Source: Chryseobacterium viscerum
GTDB taxonomy: Bacteria; Bacteroidota; Bacteroidia; Flavobacteriales; Weeksellaceae
Assembly: GCF_002899945.2 (NCBI RefSeq)
Contig: NZ_PPEG02000005.1
Location: forward strand, 186,001-250,000
Length of the DNA: 64,000 nucleotides
Reading direction: 5' to 3'
Positions 55,165-64,000 of this stretch are shown here, piece by piece. Every line of letters starts with the position of its first letter. The first letter of the stretch is position 1. Under the pieces are notes generated by a model. It was given only the letters and a program-made list of their open reading frames with translations, made no database searches and was not told where the DNA came from. A program made the position numbers and the translations under genes.

Positions 55165-55195
55165 GACTTGATGTTCTGAGATTAATCTTAATTAC

Positions 55196-55240
55196 AATAC
55201 AATCGGCTGGCTCATTTTTGAGCCAGCCGATTGTATTATT
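55196..55240 (+). terminator. 19-bp perfect terminator stem after the SDR gene
   Basis: 55196-55214 pairs without mismatch to 55219-55237 over 19 bp with a TTTT loop; the flanks are T-poor on the plus side, so it may be a terminator or an mRNA-stabilising hairpin. Confidence 0.6.
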
Positions 55241-55283
55241 TACTGTTTCTTGATGAAGAGTAGACTTTTGATGCTCATTCAAT

Positions 55284-55454
55284 CTACGCATCTGGTTCAA
55301 GAGGTTCCGGTAGCTGGCATTCCGCTTCTCTACAACCAGGGCCGATATATACACAATATCCCGAAGAATTGGTACATCTTACATTCCCAAAACCTCCATT
55401 GACTGTATTTAATTCCTTCCTTGTTAATTTTTTTCTTTTGATCTCTTTTTTCAT
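55284..55454 (-). CDS. Double-glycine leader peptide, bacteriocin-like
   Basis: 56 residues from ATG 55454: MKKEIKRKKLTRKELNTVNGG with cleavage expected after Gly-Gly at 20-21, then a short core with four Cys (C27, C34, C41, C46) and an acidic Pro-rich tail. The leader is of the same kind as in the tandem set 6 kb away and the peptide at 42559. No exporter nearby. The gap to the right (55455-55767) shows nothing beyond AT-rich sequence and a small hairpin near 55677. Confidence 0.65.
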   Translation of the reverse strand: MKKEIKRKKLTRKELNTVNGGFGNVRCTNSSGYCVYIGPGCREAECQLPEPLEPDA

Positions 55455-55767
55455 GGTTTTATTATTTAATAAGTTGATTATTATAAATATATGAAAAATT
55501 ACAATATATAAATCACTTATTAAAGAGAAAAGTCATTTATTGTTTCAGCCCATAATAAATAAAAATCTGCAAGAGAATAAAATATACAATATCCTTTGAA
55601 AGATAGATTTCCCGCTGCATTCTTAAAAAAGAGTACAGTTGAGACATACACATCATTTTAGGAAAGTACAATTTTATCGAAGATAAAATCTTCGCACCTT
55701 AAAATATCTGGCTTATAAAAATTTCTTTACGTCTTAGCGTTTACCAACAAAACCATAAAAATCACGA

Positions 55768-56916
55768 TTAAACACGCGATAAATTCTCAATAGCCCTTTC
55801 TAAGGTTTCCTGCTTCTTGGCAAAGCACAATCTGATCACATTTTCATTCAGTTTATTTTTATAAAACGAAGAGAAAGGAACACTCGCAACTTTATGATTA
55901 ATAGTAAGTTCTGAGGCAAAGTCAAAATCATTTTTATCCGATATCTTGCCATATTTTACAGCCTGAAAATACGTTCCTTCACAATCCAGAAGTTCAAAAG
56001 AAGTTCCTTCAAGACCTTTTCTCAGGAAATCTCTTTTTTCCTGGAAAAACTGATTCAGGTGGGTATAATGCTCTTCATTCTTCATATATTCTGCCAATGC
56101 AAGCTGAATAGGAGTATTTACACAAAAAACATTGAACTGATGTACCTTTCTGAATTCGTCCGTTAGGATTTTAGGAGCAGCACAATAGCCAACCTTCCAA
56201 CCGGTAACGTGGAAAAGTTTCCCGAATGAGGCAACAAGAAAACTTCTTTCTTTAAGCTCAGGATATTTACAGATGCTTAGATGCTGTTTTCCATCAAAAA
56301 CAATATTTTCATACACTTCATCACTTAAAATAAGAATGGAAGTTCCTTTTACCAGTTGAATAAGCTCCTGGATATCATTTTCTTTAAGGATTTTCCCCGA
56401 TGGGTTGTTGGGATTATTAAGAATGATCATTCGGGTTTTGTCGCTGACAAGATTTTTTACAGCAGCCCAATCGATTTCATACTCCGGAGCTTTCATTTCA
56501 AAACGTTTTACAATCCCTCCGAAAAGCTCTACAGTAGGTTCATAACAATCATAAGCAGGTTCAAAAATAATCACTTCATCATCTTTCTTGATAAAAGAAG
56601 CAATAGCGGTGAAAATAGCCTGAGTTCCGCCTGCTGTAACGGTTATCTCAGAATCAGGATGGTAGACTGCTTGGTGGCTGTTCTCAATTTTTCTTGCAAT
56701 TTCTTCCTTTAGACCGATCATTCCTCCCAGTGGAGCATATTGATTGAAGCCTTTTTTAATAAAATGATCTACATAATTCAGCAATTCCGGATCAGGCATA
56801 AAGTCCGGAAAGCCCTGAGACAGATTGATCGCCTCATTTTCATTGGCAAGTTGAGTCATCTGACTGAAAATGGTCGTTCCTACATTGGAAAGTTTTGATA
56901 AAGGAAGTTGTATCAT
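55768..56916 (-). CDS. Methionine/aromatic aminotransferase (kynurenine aminotransferase-like)
   Basis: 382 residues from ATG 56916, since a longer in-frame start (57024) gives a non-homologous extension. Class I fold: 'INLSQGFPDFMPDPELLNYV' (~30-50), 'YAPLGGMIGLKEEIARKI' (~62), 'NNPNNPSGKIL' (~165), PLP aspartate in 'LILSDEVYENIVFDG' (~195) and PLP lysine in 'ASFGKLFHVTGWKVGY' (~230). These features fit the methionine aminotransferase YbdL group, which transaminates methionine, phenylalanine and histidine. Monocistronic. Confidence 0.93.
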   Translation of the reverse strand: MIQLPLSKLSNVGTTIFSQMTQLANENEAINLSQGFPDFMPDPELLNYVDHFIKKGFNQYAPLGGMIGLKEEIARKIENSHQAVYHPDSEITVTAGGTQAIFTAIASFIKKDDEVIIFEPAYDCYEPTVELFGGIVKRFEMKAPEYEIDWAAVKNLVSDKTRMIILNNPNNPSGKILKENDIQELIQLVKGTSILILSDEVYENIVFDGKQHLSICKYPELKERSFLVASFGKLFHVTGWKVGYCAAPKILTDEFRKVHQFNVFCVNTPIQLALAEYMKNEEHYTHLNQFFQEKRDFLRKGLEGTSFELLDCEGTYFQAVKYGKISDKNDFDFASELTINHKVASVPFSSFYKNKLNENVIRLCFAKKQETLERAIENLSRV

Positions 56917-57182
56917 AAAAACAGTTTTGTTGATCGAATTTAATGAAATATTTAAAACAGTCTGAACATTATGAGAATAAAATATTGGTTGGGAGCGAAA
57001 AAATAAAATTTCTATAAGATGCAATAGGTAACGAAAATTTTGAGAGTTAAAAATAGACTCTGATTACTTTTGTACTGTGAACAAATTTGATTGGGTTAAA
57101 ACTCTATGACTGCTCTCTTGACAAAACGATAAAAGTTAGGAAAAAATGATTTTTAAAATTCGGATAATTTTGGACAATTTTG

Positions 57183-57190
57183 TACTTTTG
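57183..57190 (+). promoter_or_regulatory. Promoter -7 box of the parE operon
   Basis: TACTTTTG, exact match, 21 bp before ATG 57211; it overlaps the 5' part of a longer TTG-started frame, deciding the start. Confidence 0.6.
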
Positions 57191-57210
57191 TATGTTTGCT
57201 GAAATCATAT

Positions 57211-59097
57211 ATGTCACAAGAAATAAATCCAACCTACTCCGAAGATAATATCAGAACCCTCGATTGGCAGGAACACATCCGTCTGCGCCCCGGTATGTAC
57301 ATCGGGAAGCTCGGTGATGGTTCTTCCGCTGATGATGGTATTTATATCCTGCTAAAAGAAATCCTGGACAACTCTATTGATGAGTTTAGAATGAGATCCG
57401 GGAAAAGAATTGAAATAAAGCTGGACGACGGCAAAGTTACTATCCGTGACTTTGGACGTGGAATCCCGTTGGGAAAAGTCGTAGATGCTGTTTCCAAAAT
57501 GAATACCGGTGGTAAGTACGACAGTAAAGCGTTTAAAAAATCTGTAGGATTGAACGGGGTCGGTAGCAAAGCGGTGAATGCTCTTTCAGACTACTTCAGA
57601 GTGCGTTCTTTCCGTGACGGAAAAATGAAAGCGGCTGAATTCTCCCGTGGAGTGATCACTGAAAACTTTGAAGAAAAAGAAACTTCAGACAGAAATGGTA
57701 CTGAAATCTCCTTTGTTCCTGATGGAGATATCTTCCTGCACTTCAAATACAGAAAAGAGTATATCGAAAGAATGCTCCGCAATTATGCCTATCTGAATCC
57801 GGGACTTAAAATTCTTTTCAACGGAGAAACGTATTATTCTGAAAACGGTCTTAAAGACTTGTTGGAAGAAGAATTGGAGAGTGATATCCTTTATCCGATC
57901 ATTCATTTAAAGGATGAAGATATTGAGGTCGCGATTACCCATTCTGACAAATCACAGACAGAAACCTACTTCTCATTCGTTAACGGACAGAATACCACCC
58001 AAGGGGGAACACACCTTAATGCATTCCGTGAAGCGTATGTAAAAACGATTCGTGAGTTCTTCAATAAAAGTTTTGATGCTTCCGATATCAGGAAGTCTAT
58101 CATCGCAGCCATCTCGATCAATGTAGAAGAACCGATTTTCGAATCCCAGACCAAAACAAAATTAGGATCTAATGATATAGGACCGAATGGACCTACGGTA
58201 AGAATATTTATCATAGATTTCCTTAAAAGTAAACTGGATAATTTCCTACATAAGAATCCAGATATTGTAGAAGCGATCCAAAGAAAGATATTGATTTCCG
58301 AGAGAGAAAGAAAAGAGCTTTCCGGAATCCAGAAACTGGCGAGAGAAAGAGCAAAGAAAGTTTCTCTTCACAATAAAAAACTTCGTGACTGCAGACAGCA
58401 CTATAATGATCAGAAAGCCGAGAGAAAAGGAGATTCTCAGATCTTCATTACCGAAGGGGATTCTGCATCAGGATCTATCACAAAATCCAGAGATGTAGAA
58501 ACACAGGCTGTATTCTCGCTCAAAGGTAAACCACTGAACTGCTATGGTCTTACCAAGAAAGTGGTATATGAAAATGAGGAATTTAACCTTCTTCAGGCGG
58601 CTTTGAATATTGAAGAAAGCCTAGAAGATCTTAGATATAATCAGGTAATCATTGCTACCGATGCCGATGTCGATGGGATGCACATCCGTTTGCTGATGAT
58701 TACGTTCTTTCTGCAGTTCTTCCCGGATCTGATAAAAAACGGACACCTTTATATCCTTCAGACTCCGTTATTCAGAGTGAGAAATAAAAAAGAAACAAGA
58801 TATTGCTATACAGAAGCTGAAAGAGTAAAAGCATTGAATGAGCTGGGGAAAAATCCTGAAATCACACGATTTAAAGGATTAGGAGAGATTTCTCCGGACG
58901 AATTCAAGCACTTCATCGGTAAAGATATCAGATTAGAACCTGTGGTAATAGGAAAAGACCAGACTATAGAACAACTTCTGGAGTTTTATATGGGGAAAAA
59001 TACTCCGGACAGACAGGTTTTTATTCTTGAAAACCTAGTGGTGGAGGATGATACTGATATTGATAAAAAAGTAATTCCGGATGAAGTAGGAAATTAA
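57211..59097 (+). CDS. parE: DNA topoisomerase IV subunit B
   Basis: 628 residues from ATG 57211. GHKL ATPase motifs: 'LDNSIDE' (~57), 'DFGRGIP' (~89), '[17 protein letters not shown]' (~120) and '[10 protein letters not shown]' (~275). The TOPRIM domain shows '[10 protein letters not shown]' (~425) and '[15 protein letters not shown]' (~490), and ends with the PLxRV region. Length (~630) and neighbourhood with parC fit ParE rather than GyrB. Subunit B hydrolyses ATP to drive strand passage during chromosome decatenation. Confidence 0.93.
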   Translation: MSQEINPTYSEDNIRTLDWQEHIRLRPGMYIGKLGDGSSADDGIYILLKEILDNSIDEFRMRSGKRIEIKLDDGKVTIRDFGRGIPLGKVVDAVSKMNTGGKYDSKAFKKSVGLNGVGSKAVNALSDYFRVRSFRDGKMKAAEFSRGVITENFEEKETSDRNGTEISFVPDGDIFLHFKYRKEYIERMLRNYAYLNPGLKILFNGETYYSENGLKDLLEEELESDILYPIIHLKDEDIEVAITHSDKSQTETYFSFVNGQNTTQGGTHLNAFREAYVKTIREFFNKSFDASDIRKSIIAAISINVEEPIFESQTKTKLGSNDIGPNGPTVRIFIIDFLKSKLDNFLHKNPDIVEAIQRKILISERERKELSGIQKLARERAKKVSLHNKKLRDCRQHYNDQKAERKGDSQIFITEGDSASGSITKSRDVETQAVFSLKGKPLNCYGLTKKVVYENEEFNLLQAALNIEESLEDLRYNQVIIATDADVDGMHIRLLMITFFLQFFPDLIKNGHLYILQTPLFRVRNKKETRYCYTEAERVKALNELGKNPEITRFKGLGEISPDEFKHFIGKDIRLEPVVIGKDQTIEQLLEFYMGKNTPDRQVFILENLVVEDDTDIDKKVIPDEVGN

Positions 59098-59179
59098 AAA
59101 AGCTTAAAAATCAAAAAAATGGTCGTTAAAAGCCATAGAGAGACTGAAAAAACACAGGTTTGGATGAAGTAGGAAATTA
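59079..59179 (+). repeat. Short duplication of the parE 3' end
   Basis: GGATGAAGTAGGAAATTA occurs at 59079-59096 (last codons and stop of parE) and again at 59162-59179 in the intergenic region, 83 bp apart; the material between is AT-rich. It records a small duplication. Confidence 0.6.
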
Positions 59180-59206
59180 TAAAACTTACACACCAAAAAA
59201 ATCAAA

Positions 59207-59683
59207 ATGAGACTAAGTAACCGTAATAAAGTATCAGTTTATAACTCTTTGAGTACCCTGCTTTTGATGATGACGATGTTTGGATTAATCGTATTTGCAG
59301 CCAATAAATACAGATTTAATGCATTGGGTAAAGAAAGTTATTTATTGGTTATTGTTCCCGTTCTGCTGCTGATTATCTTTTATATTTGCGGACGACAAAT
59401 TTTTGAATATGACAGCGATGGAGAAGCGCTTAACTTTAAAAACAGGAATATTATTCCTTTTTTAGACAAGCCTCTTCACGATGAATTTCCGAAATATAAG
59501 TTGATAAAATATGATGTGGTTCGTATTTTCTTTGTCAAAAGATTATACGTTACAGTTTCAAGTAAGAATAATGGTTCTACCATACTTAAGTACCAGATTT
59601 CTTATTTGACAAAAAAAGAAGTAAACGATTTAAAAATCTCTCTGAATAAAGTAGTGAAAGCTAATAAAGAGAAAAAAGATTAA
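59207..59683 (+). CDS. Small membrane protein between parE and parC
   Basis: 158 residues with two membrane segments (~14-32 and ~43-60) and a cytoplasmic tail rich in Lys/Asn. No family recognised. It lies in the parE-parC operon: 110 bp after parE and only 8 bp before parC, so it is probably co-transcribed with both. Confidence 0.75.
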   Translation: MRLSNRNKVSVYNSLSTLLLMMTMFGLIVFAANKYRFNALGKESYLLVIVPVLLLIIFYICGRQIFEYDSDGEALNFKNRNIIPFLDKPLHDEFPKYKLIKYDVVRIFFVKRLYVTVSSKNNGSTILKYQISYLTKKEVNDLKISLNKVVKANKEKKD

Positions 59684-59691
59684 CAAAACAG

Positions 59692-62283
59692 ATGACGACA
59701 GAAGAATATTCGCATGAGGGTGAAAGCTTAAAGAAAGTTTCCGGTTTATACAAAGACTGGTTCCTGGACTATGCTTCCTATGTAATTTTGGATAGAGCTA
59801 TCCCTTCGGTGTATGACGGTTTAAAACCCGTTCAGCGAAGAATCATGCACTCTATGCGGGAACTGGAAGATGGCCGTTATAATAAAGTGGCCAATATTGT
59901 GGGAAATACAATGAAGTATCACCCCCATGGAGATGCTTCCATTACTGATGCTATGGTGCAAGTCGGGCAGAAAGAATTACTGATAGATACCCAGGGAAAC
60001 TGGGGAAATATCTATACAGGAGACTCTGCTGCTGCTGCAAGATATATCGAAGCAAGGCTGACTCCTTTTGCCCTGGAAGTAGTTTTTAATCCTAAAACTA
60101 CAGAATGGACAAAGTCTTATGACGGAAGAAATAATGAACCTATCGATCTACCGGTAAAATTTCCTTTGCTTCTTACACAGGGAGTAGAAGGTATTGGGGT
60201 AGGGCTTTCCACTAAAATACTTCCCCATAATTTCAATGAGCTTATCAATGCATCTGTAGCACATCTGAAAGGAAAGAATTTCGAAGTGTATCCGGACTTT
60301 TTAACAGCCGGTTATCTGGATGTTTCCGAATATAATGACGGCCACAGAGGAGGAAAAGTAAGAGCAAGAGCAAGAATTACCCAGACAGATAAACATACAT
60401 TGGTTATTTCTGAGCTTCCTTACTCAAAAACAACAACCGATCTTATTGACTCTATTTTGAAGGCCAATGAGAAAGGAAAGATCAAGATCAAAAAGATTGA
60501 GGATAATACTTCAGATAAGGTAGAAATCCTGATCCATATTCATAATGATGTTTCACCGGATAAGACCATTGATGCTCTGTATGCATTCACGGACTGTCAG
60601 GTGACAATCTCTCCGAATGCCTGCGTGATCGTAGGTGACAAACCCATGTTCATGAATGTTTCTGACATTCTGAAAATGAATACGGAGCATACGGTGTCAT
60701 TGCTGAAGAAAGAACTTGAAATTGAACTTCACGAACTTCAGGAAAGCTGGCATTTCTCTTCATTAGAAAGAATTTTCATAGAAAACAGGATCTATCACGA
60801 TATTGAAGAGGTAGAAACCTGGGAAGATGTCATAAAAACAATCGATGCAGGATTAAAACCTCATACCAAGCATCTTTTAAGAGCTGTTACAGAAGAAGAT
60901 ATTTTAAAGCTTACAGAGATCAGAATCAAGAGAATTTCAAGATTCGATTTAGATAAATTTAAAGAAAATATCGCAGCATTGGAAGGTAAAATAGAGCAGG
61001 TGAAACACCATCTTGCCAATCTGATTGCCTATGCCATTGATTATTATTTGAATATTCAGAAAAAATACGGAAAAGACAAGCAGAGAAAAACAGAGCTTAG
61101 AATCTTTGATACGATTGATGCTACAAAAGTAGCCGTAGCCAATGAAAAATTCTATGTGAATTTTGAAGAAGGCTTTATCGGAACATCACTTAAAAAAGAC
61201 CAGTATCTGTTTGACTGTTCTGATATTGATGATATCATTATTTTCAGAAAAGACGGTAGCATGAAGGTGGTAAAAGTAGAAGCTAAAACTTTTGTCGGAA
61301 AAGATATTCTGCATGTTGCCATATGGAAGAAAAATGATAAGAGAACAGTCTATAATATGATCTACCGCGAAGGCAGGGAAGGTCCTTATTATATGAAGCG
61401 TTTCTCCGTAACAGGAGTTACCCGAAATACAGACTATCCGCTGGCATCAGACAAAAAAGGTTCAGAAACACTTTATTTTTCGGCCAATCCTAATGGAGAA
61501 GCAGAAACAGTGACTGTTCTTTTAAAACCAAACCCTAGAATCAGGAAGAATAAAATGGAGATCAGTTTTTCTGACCTTGCCATCAAAGGACGTGATTCCA
61601 AAGGAAATCTGGTGACAAAATATGCAGTAAAGAAAGTAGATATGAAAGAAGAAGGAGTTTCTACTCTGGCACCTAGAAAGATCTGGTTTGATGATACGGT
61701 AAGAAGATTGAATGCAGATGTAAGAGGAACGTTACTGGGAAGCTTCAAAGGAGATGACAGAATTCTGACGATCAATACCAACGGAGAAGTAAAGCTGGTA
61801 TCTTTTGACTTGGGTAACCGTTTTGATGACGAATATCTGATCCTGGAAAAATGGAGACCTGCGCAGCCGATTACCTGTATTTATTATGATGGAGAGAAAG
61901 ATATTTACTTTATCAAGAGATTCTTACTGGAAAACACCGTAAACGTACAGACTTTCATGCCGTCTGAACACCCTAAATCATTCATTGAAAACATTATCGT
62001 TGCCAATGATGCAACCGCTGAAATTATTTTTGCGAAAGATAAAGGAAAAGACCGTGACTCTGAAACCATAAATATCGACGAATTTATAACCGTAAAAGGA
62101 ATAAAAGCAATCGGTAACCAGTTTACGAAATTTAAAGTAAAGGCAATCAATATTACCATTCCTGAACCGGTAGAAGAGGAGCCTGAAGTGTACGAAGATC
62201 GGGAACCAACCGGAGATATGGATGAAGATGGAGGAATTATAGGGGACCTGTTCAACGGTGACGGGAATAATGAAAATGAATAG
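59692..62283 (+). CDS. parC: DNA topoisomerase IV subunit A
   Basis: 863 residues. The catalytic Tyr lies in 'SAAAARYIEARLT' (Tyr ~118), with the winged-helix start 'DRAIPSVYDGLKPVQRRI' (~34-51) and 'KYHPHGDAS' (~75-83). The C-terminal ~300 residues hold beta-pinwheel-like repeats ('GSMKVVKVEAKTFVGKDI', 'GEVKLVSFDLGNRF') and an acidic tail. The size is typical of Bacteroidetes ParC. With ParE it decatenates daughter chromosomes. Confidence 0.94.
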   Translation: MTTEEYSHEGESLKKVSGLYKDWFLDYASYVILDRAIPSVYDGLKPVQRRIMHSMRELEDGRYNKVANIVGNTMKYHPHGDASITDAMVQVGQKELLIDTQGNWGNIYTGDSAAAARYIEARLTPFALEVVFNPKTTEWTKSYDGRNNEPIDLPVKFPLLLTQGVEGIGVGLSTKILPHNFNELINASVAHLKGKNFEVYPDFLTAGYLDVSEYNDGHRGGKVRARARITQTDKHTLVISELPYSKTTTDLIDSILKANEKGKIKIKKIEDNTSDKVEILIHIHNDVSPDKTIDALYAFTDCQVTISPNACVIVGDKPMFMNVSDILKMNTEHTVSLLKKELEIELHELQESWHFSSLERIFIENRIYHDIEEVETWEDVIKTIDAGLKPHTKHLLRAVTEEDILKLTEIRIKRISRFDLDKFKENIAALEGKIEQVKHHLANLIAYAIDYYLNIQKKYGKDKQRKTELRIFDTIDATKVAVANEKFYVNFEEGFIGTSLKKDQYLFDCSDIDDIIIFRKDGSMKVVKVEAKTFVGKDILHVAIWKKNDKRTVYNMIYREGREGPYYMKRFSVTGVTRNTDYPLASDKKGSETLYFSANPNGEAETVTVLLKPNPRIRKNKMEISFSDLAIKGRDSKGNLVTKYAVKKVDMKEEGVSTLAPRKIWFDDTVRRLNADVRGTLLGSFKGDDRILTINTNGEVKLVSFDLGNRFDDEYLILEKWRPAQPITCIYYDGEKDIYFIKRFLLENTVNVQTFMPSEHPKSFIENIIVANDATAEIIFAKDKGKDRDSETINIDEFITVKGIKAIGNQFTKFKVKAINITIPEPVEEEPEVYEDREPTGDMDEDGGIIGDLFNGDGNNENE

Positions 62284-62323
62284 ACCATAGATGTCTGTTC
62301 AGGTATAACATAAAAAATATAAG

Positions 62324-62965
62324 ATGAGTATAGTCGTTTTAATTATCATTGCAATCACATGTATCTTTAGTTACATGGGGCTCAATAATACAGCATTATT
62401 TGAAAAATATAAATTCAATGTCGGAGCGATTACGAACCGTAAAGAATATATAAGGCTTATCAGTTCTGCATTTTTGCATGCAGACTTTATGCATTTATTC
62501 TTTAATATGCTTTCTCTGTATTTTTTCCAGGGAGTCGTTGTTAACTTCTTTGGTGAAGTAGGGTTTTTGATTCTCTATTTTGGATCAATGATTCTGGGGA
62601 ATTTATTCAGCTTACAGATTTATAAAAAACAACCCTGGTATTCTGCTATCGGAGCATCAGGAGCCGTTTCAGGAATCATTTTTGCGTCCATTGCGATGGC
62701 TCCGAATGAGATCAGTGTCAACTTTTTACCGGGATGGTTATTTGGAACTATCTATTTCGGATACTCTGTATACATGATGCTGAATCCTAAGCAATGGGAT
62801 AACCTGGGGCATGCAGCTCACCTTGGAGGGGCATTTTTCGGACTTGTTTATTCTATTGCAATGCATCCGCAGCTAGCCATGAGTAATATCCTTTTCTTAG
62901 GAATCATGTCACTTCCCTTAATTTATTTAGGATATGAAATATTTGTAAGGAAACGAATAGGATAA
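62324..62965 (+). CDS. Rhomboid family intramembrane serine protease
   Basis: 213 residues with about six membrane segments. Rhomboid motifs: 'FLHADFMHLFFNMLSLYFF' (HxxxN loop, ~47-65), the catalytic serine in 'AIGASGAVSGIIF' (Ser ~109) and the catalytic histidine in 'GHAAHLGGAFFGL' (His ~163). All parts of the dyad are present, so an active protease is expected. It follows parC by 40 bp. Confidence 0.92.
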   Translation: MSIVVLIIIAITCIFSYMGLNNTALFEKYKFNVGAITNRKEYIRLISSAFLHADFMHLFFNMLSLYFFQGVVVNFFGEVGFLILYFGSMILGNLFSLQIYKKQPWYSAIGASGAVSGIIFASIAMAPNEISVNFLPGWLFGTIYFGYSVYMMLNPKQWDNLGHAAHLGGAFFGLVYSIAMHPQLAMSNILFLGIMSLPLIYLGYEIFVRKRIG

Positions 62966-62996
62966 AAGACTATTTTTAATTAAAATATCAAAACCA

Positions 62997-64000
62997 ATGA
63001 ACACATCAGAGTTAAACAGTTTCATCGTGATACTTATCTATGGTTCATTGGTTTTGCTTTCTCTACTAAAGCTGGCCAATCCTTTAAGGGTGAACCGAAA
63101 AGCCAATTTCTGGTTTGGAATATTTCTTTTTCTATGGTCTACCTTCTGGCTGGATGAGGTTTTATTTCTGATCACAGGCTCAACCGTGGAATTCCATTCT
63201 CTGTTTTTTGTGAGATGTATTCAGTTTTTTACCCCTATTGTTTTTTATTTCAGTGTCCTGTTTTATACCAATCCCGCTTTTACTTTTAAAACTAAAGACT
63301 TCAAGTTTTTATTACTGCCTGCAGCTTTCGTTCTGTGCCTTATATTGGTAAGATGGGGATATGAAACTCCGTTTGAATATCTGAGTGTTATTTTGATCCT
63401 GATTCAAGCCTTATTTTATACAGGTCTTTCTTATATTACCATCAGAAAACACCAGCGGAAGATCCAGCAGTTTTCGTCCAATACAGAAGGAATTAATCTG
63501 AATTGGCTGGAATATATTATCCTGGTCCTTCTTATTGTCAATATTATCTATGTGATTTATAATCTGTTCTATGACCCAAAATCACTGAATTTCTTTATCA
63601 ATACCGTTTTCCTTTTCGTTATTTATTGTGTAGGATATTATTCTCTGAAGCAGAAGGAAATTTATCCTTTAGAAGAAAAACAAATAGAGGAGCTGATCTC
63701 TATGAATGAAGATTCAGATCCTGAAGAAGTAAAAAGAAAACTGATTTCTGATGATGAATTATTAAAAATTAAATCTTCGCTTGAAAACATCATGGAAACC
63801 CAGAAACCTTACCTTGAAAGCGAATTGAATCTTATCAAACTTGCAGAAATCCTGTCGGTTTCTACCCATCATCTTTCTTACGTTATCAATACAGGTTTTG
63901 GAAAGAATTTCTTCCAATATGTGAATGAATTCAGGGTAGATTATGCTAAACAACTTCTGAAAGAACCCAACAGTAAATTATCCATTCTGGGAATTGCCTA
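62997..64000 (+). CDS. AraC family regulator with N-terminal membrane domain (cut by window end)
   Basis: Open reading frame from ATG 62997 to the last base with no stop, 334 codons so far. The first ~225 residues hold about seven hydrophobic segments, then a Glu/Lys-rich linker (~235-270) and the first helix-turn-helix of an AraC domain ('NLIKLAEILSVSTHHLSYVINTGFGKNFFQYVNEFR', ~280-318). Layout matches the gene at 3782-4936. The second helix-turn-helix is beyond the window. Confidence 0.88.
   Translation, partial: MNTSELNSFIVILIYGSLVLLSLLKLANPLRVNRKANFWFGIFLFLWSTFWLDEVLFLITGSTVEFHSLFFVRCIQFFTPIVFYFSVLFYTNPAFTFKTKDFKFLLLPAAFVLCLILVRWGYETPFEYLSVILILIQALFYTGLSYITIRKHQRKIQQFSSNTEGINLNWLEYIILVLLIVNIIYVIYNLFYDPKSLNFFINTVFLFVIYCVGYYSLKQKEIYPLEEKQIEELISMNEDSDPEEVKRKLISDDELLKIKSSLENIMETQKPYLESELNLIKLAEILSVSTHHLSYVINTGFGKNFFQYVNEFRVDYAKQLLKEPNSKLSILGIA

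Overview
The window looks like a chromosomal segment of a flavobacterium close to Chryseobacterium (Weeksellaceae, Bacteroidota). The reasons are AT-rich DNA, almost no Shine-Dalgarno sequences, many start regions preceded by the Bacteroidetes -7 box TAnnTTTG, secreted proteins of the 'NVGIGT...' surface type, topoisomerase IV genes parE/parC arranged as in this group, and a type II-C CRISPR-Cas system with 47-bp repeats. This assignment is inference from gene content; no rRNA or tRNA gene was seen.

Layout. 1-2,480: a tandem array of regulatory modules. Two 80%-identical TetR genes, four copies of a palindromic operator (core AGACACT-N4-AGTGTCT), and three leftward ~160-nt RNAs that each have a conserved internal hairpin and an intrinsic terminator. 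I know of no description of this arrangement and consider it the most novel-looking element. 2,500-5,000: a secreted serine hydrolase and a membrane AraC regulator. 5,200-10,950: a leftward operon of a FAD-SLDH-type small subunit, a GMC oxidoreductase, a ferritin-like protein (VioB/RebD-type domain) and an unrecognised 509-residue protein, preceded by a possible 32-codon gene. 11,200-18,700: surface protein, M20 hydrolase, azoreductase with a divergent HxlR regulator, Crp-like regulator, MarR-Usp pair, sphingomyelinase-like lipoprotein. 18,800-29,100: Bcr/CflA-type efflux with AraC, acetyltransferase-like protein, MocR regulator, a histone H1-like small protein, M28 peptidase, RDD protein, HAD phosphatase, Tex.

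29,140-36,910: complete type II-C CRISPR-Cas system: divergent tracrRNA, cas9 (1,418 codons), cas1, cas2 and 25 spacers. The anti-repeat in the tracrRNA shows that crRNAs are read from the minus strand, toward cas2, from a promoter beyond the distal degenerate repeat. A bidirectional terminator separates the converging cas operon and array.

37,000-49,000: a TonB-plug-like surface protein, small lipoproteins, YceI protein, DUF1294 protein, TypA/BipA, a GHL10-type glycosyl hydrolase, ferritin and YchF. 42,500-55,500 also holds five small Cys-containing peptides with a double-glycine leader (three in tandem at 49,090-49,836), resembling bacteriocin-like precursors; no export or maturation gene is in the window. 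50,000-55,200: an SDR/MBL/AraC operon behind a 16-bp direct repeat, and an AraC-SDR pair. 55,700-64,000: methionine-type aminotransferase, parE, a small membrane protein, parC, rhomboid protease, and an AraC regulator cut by the window end.
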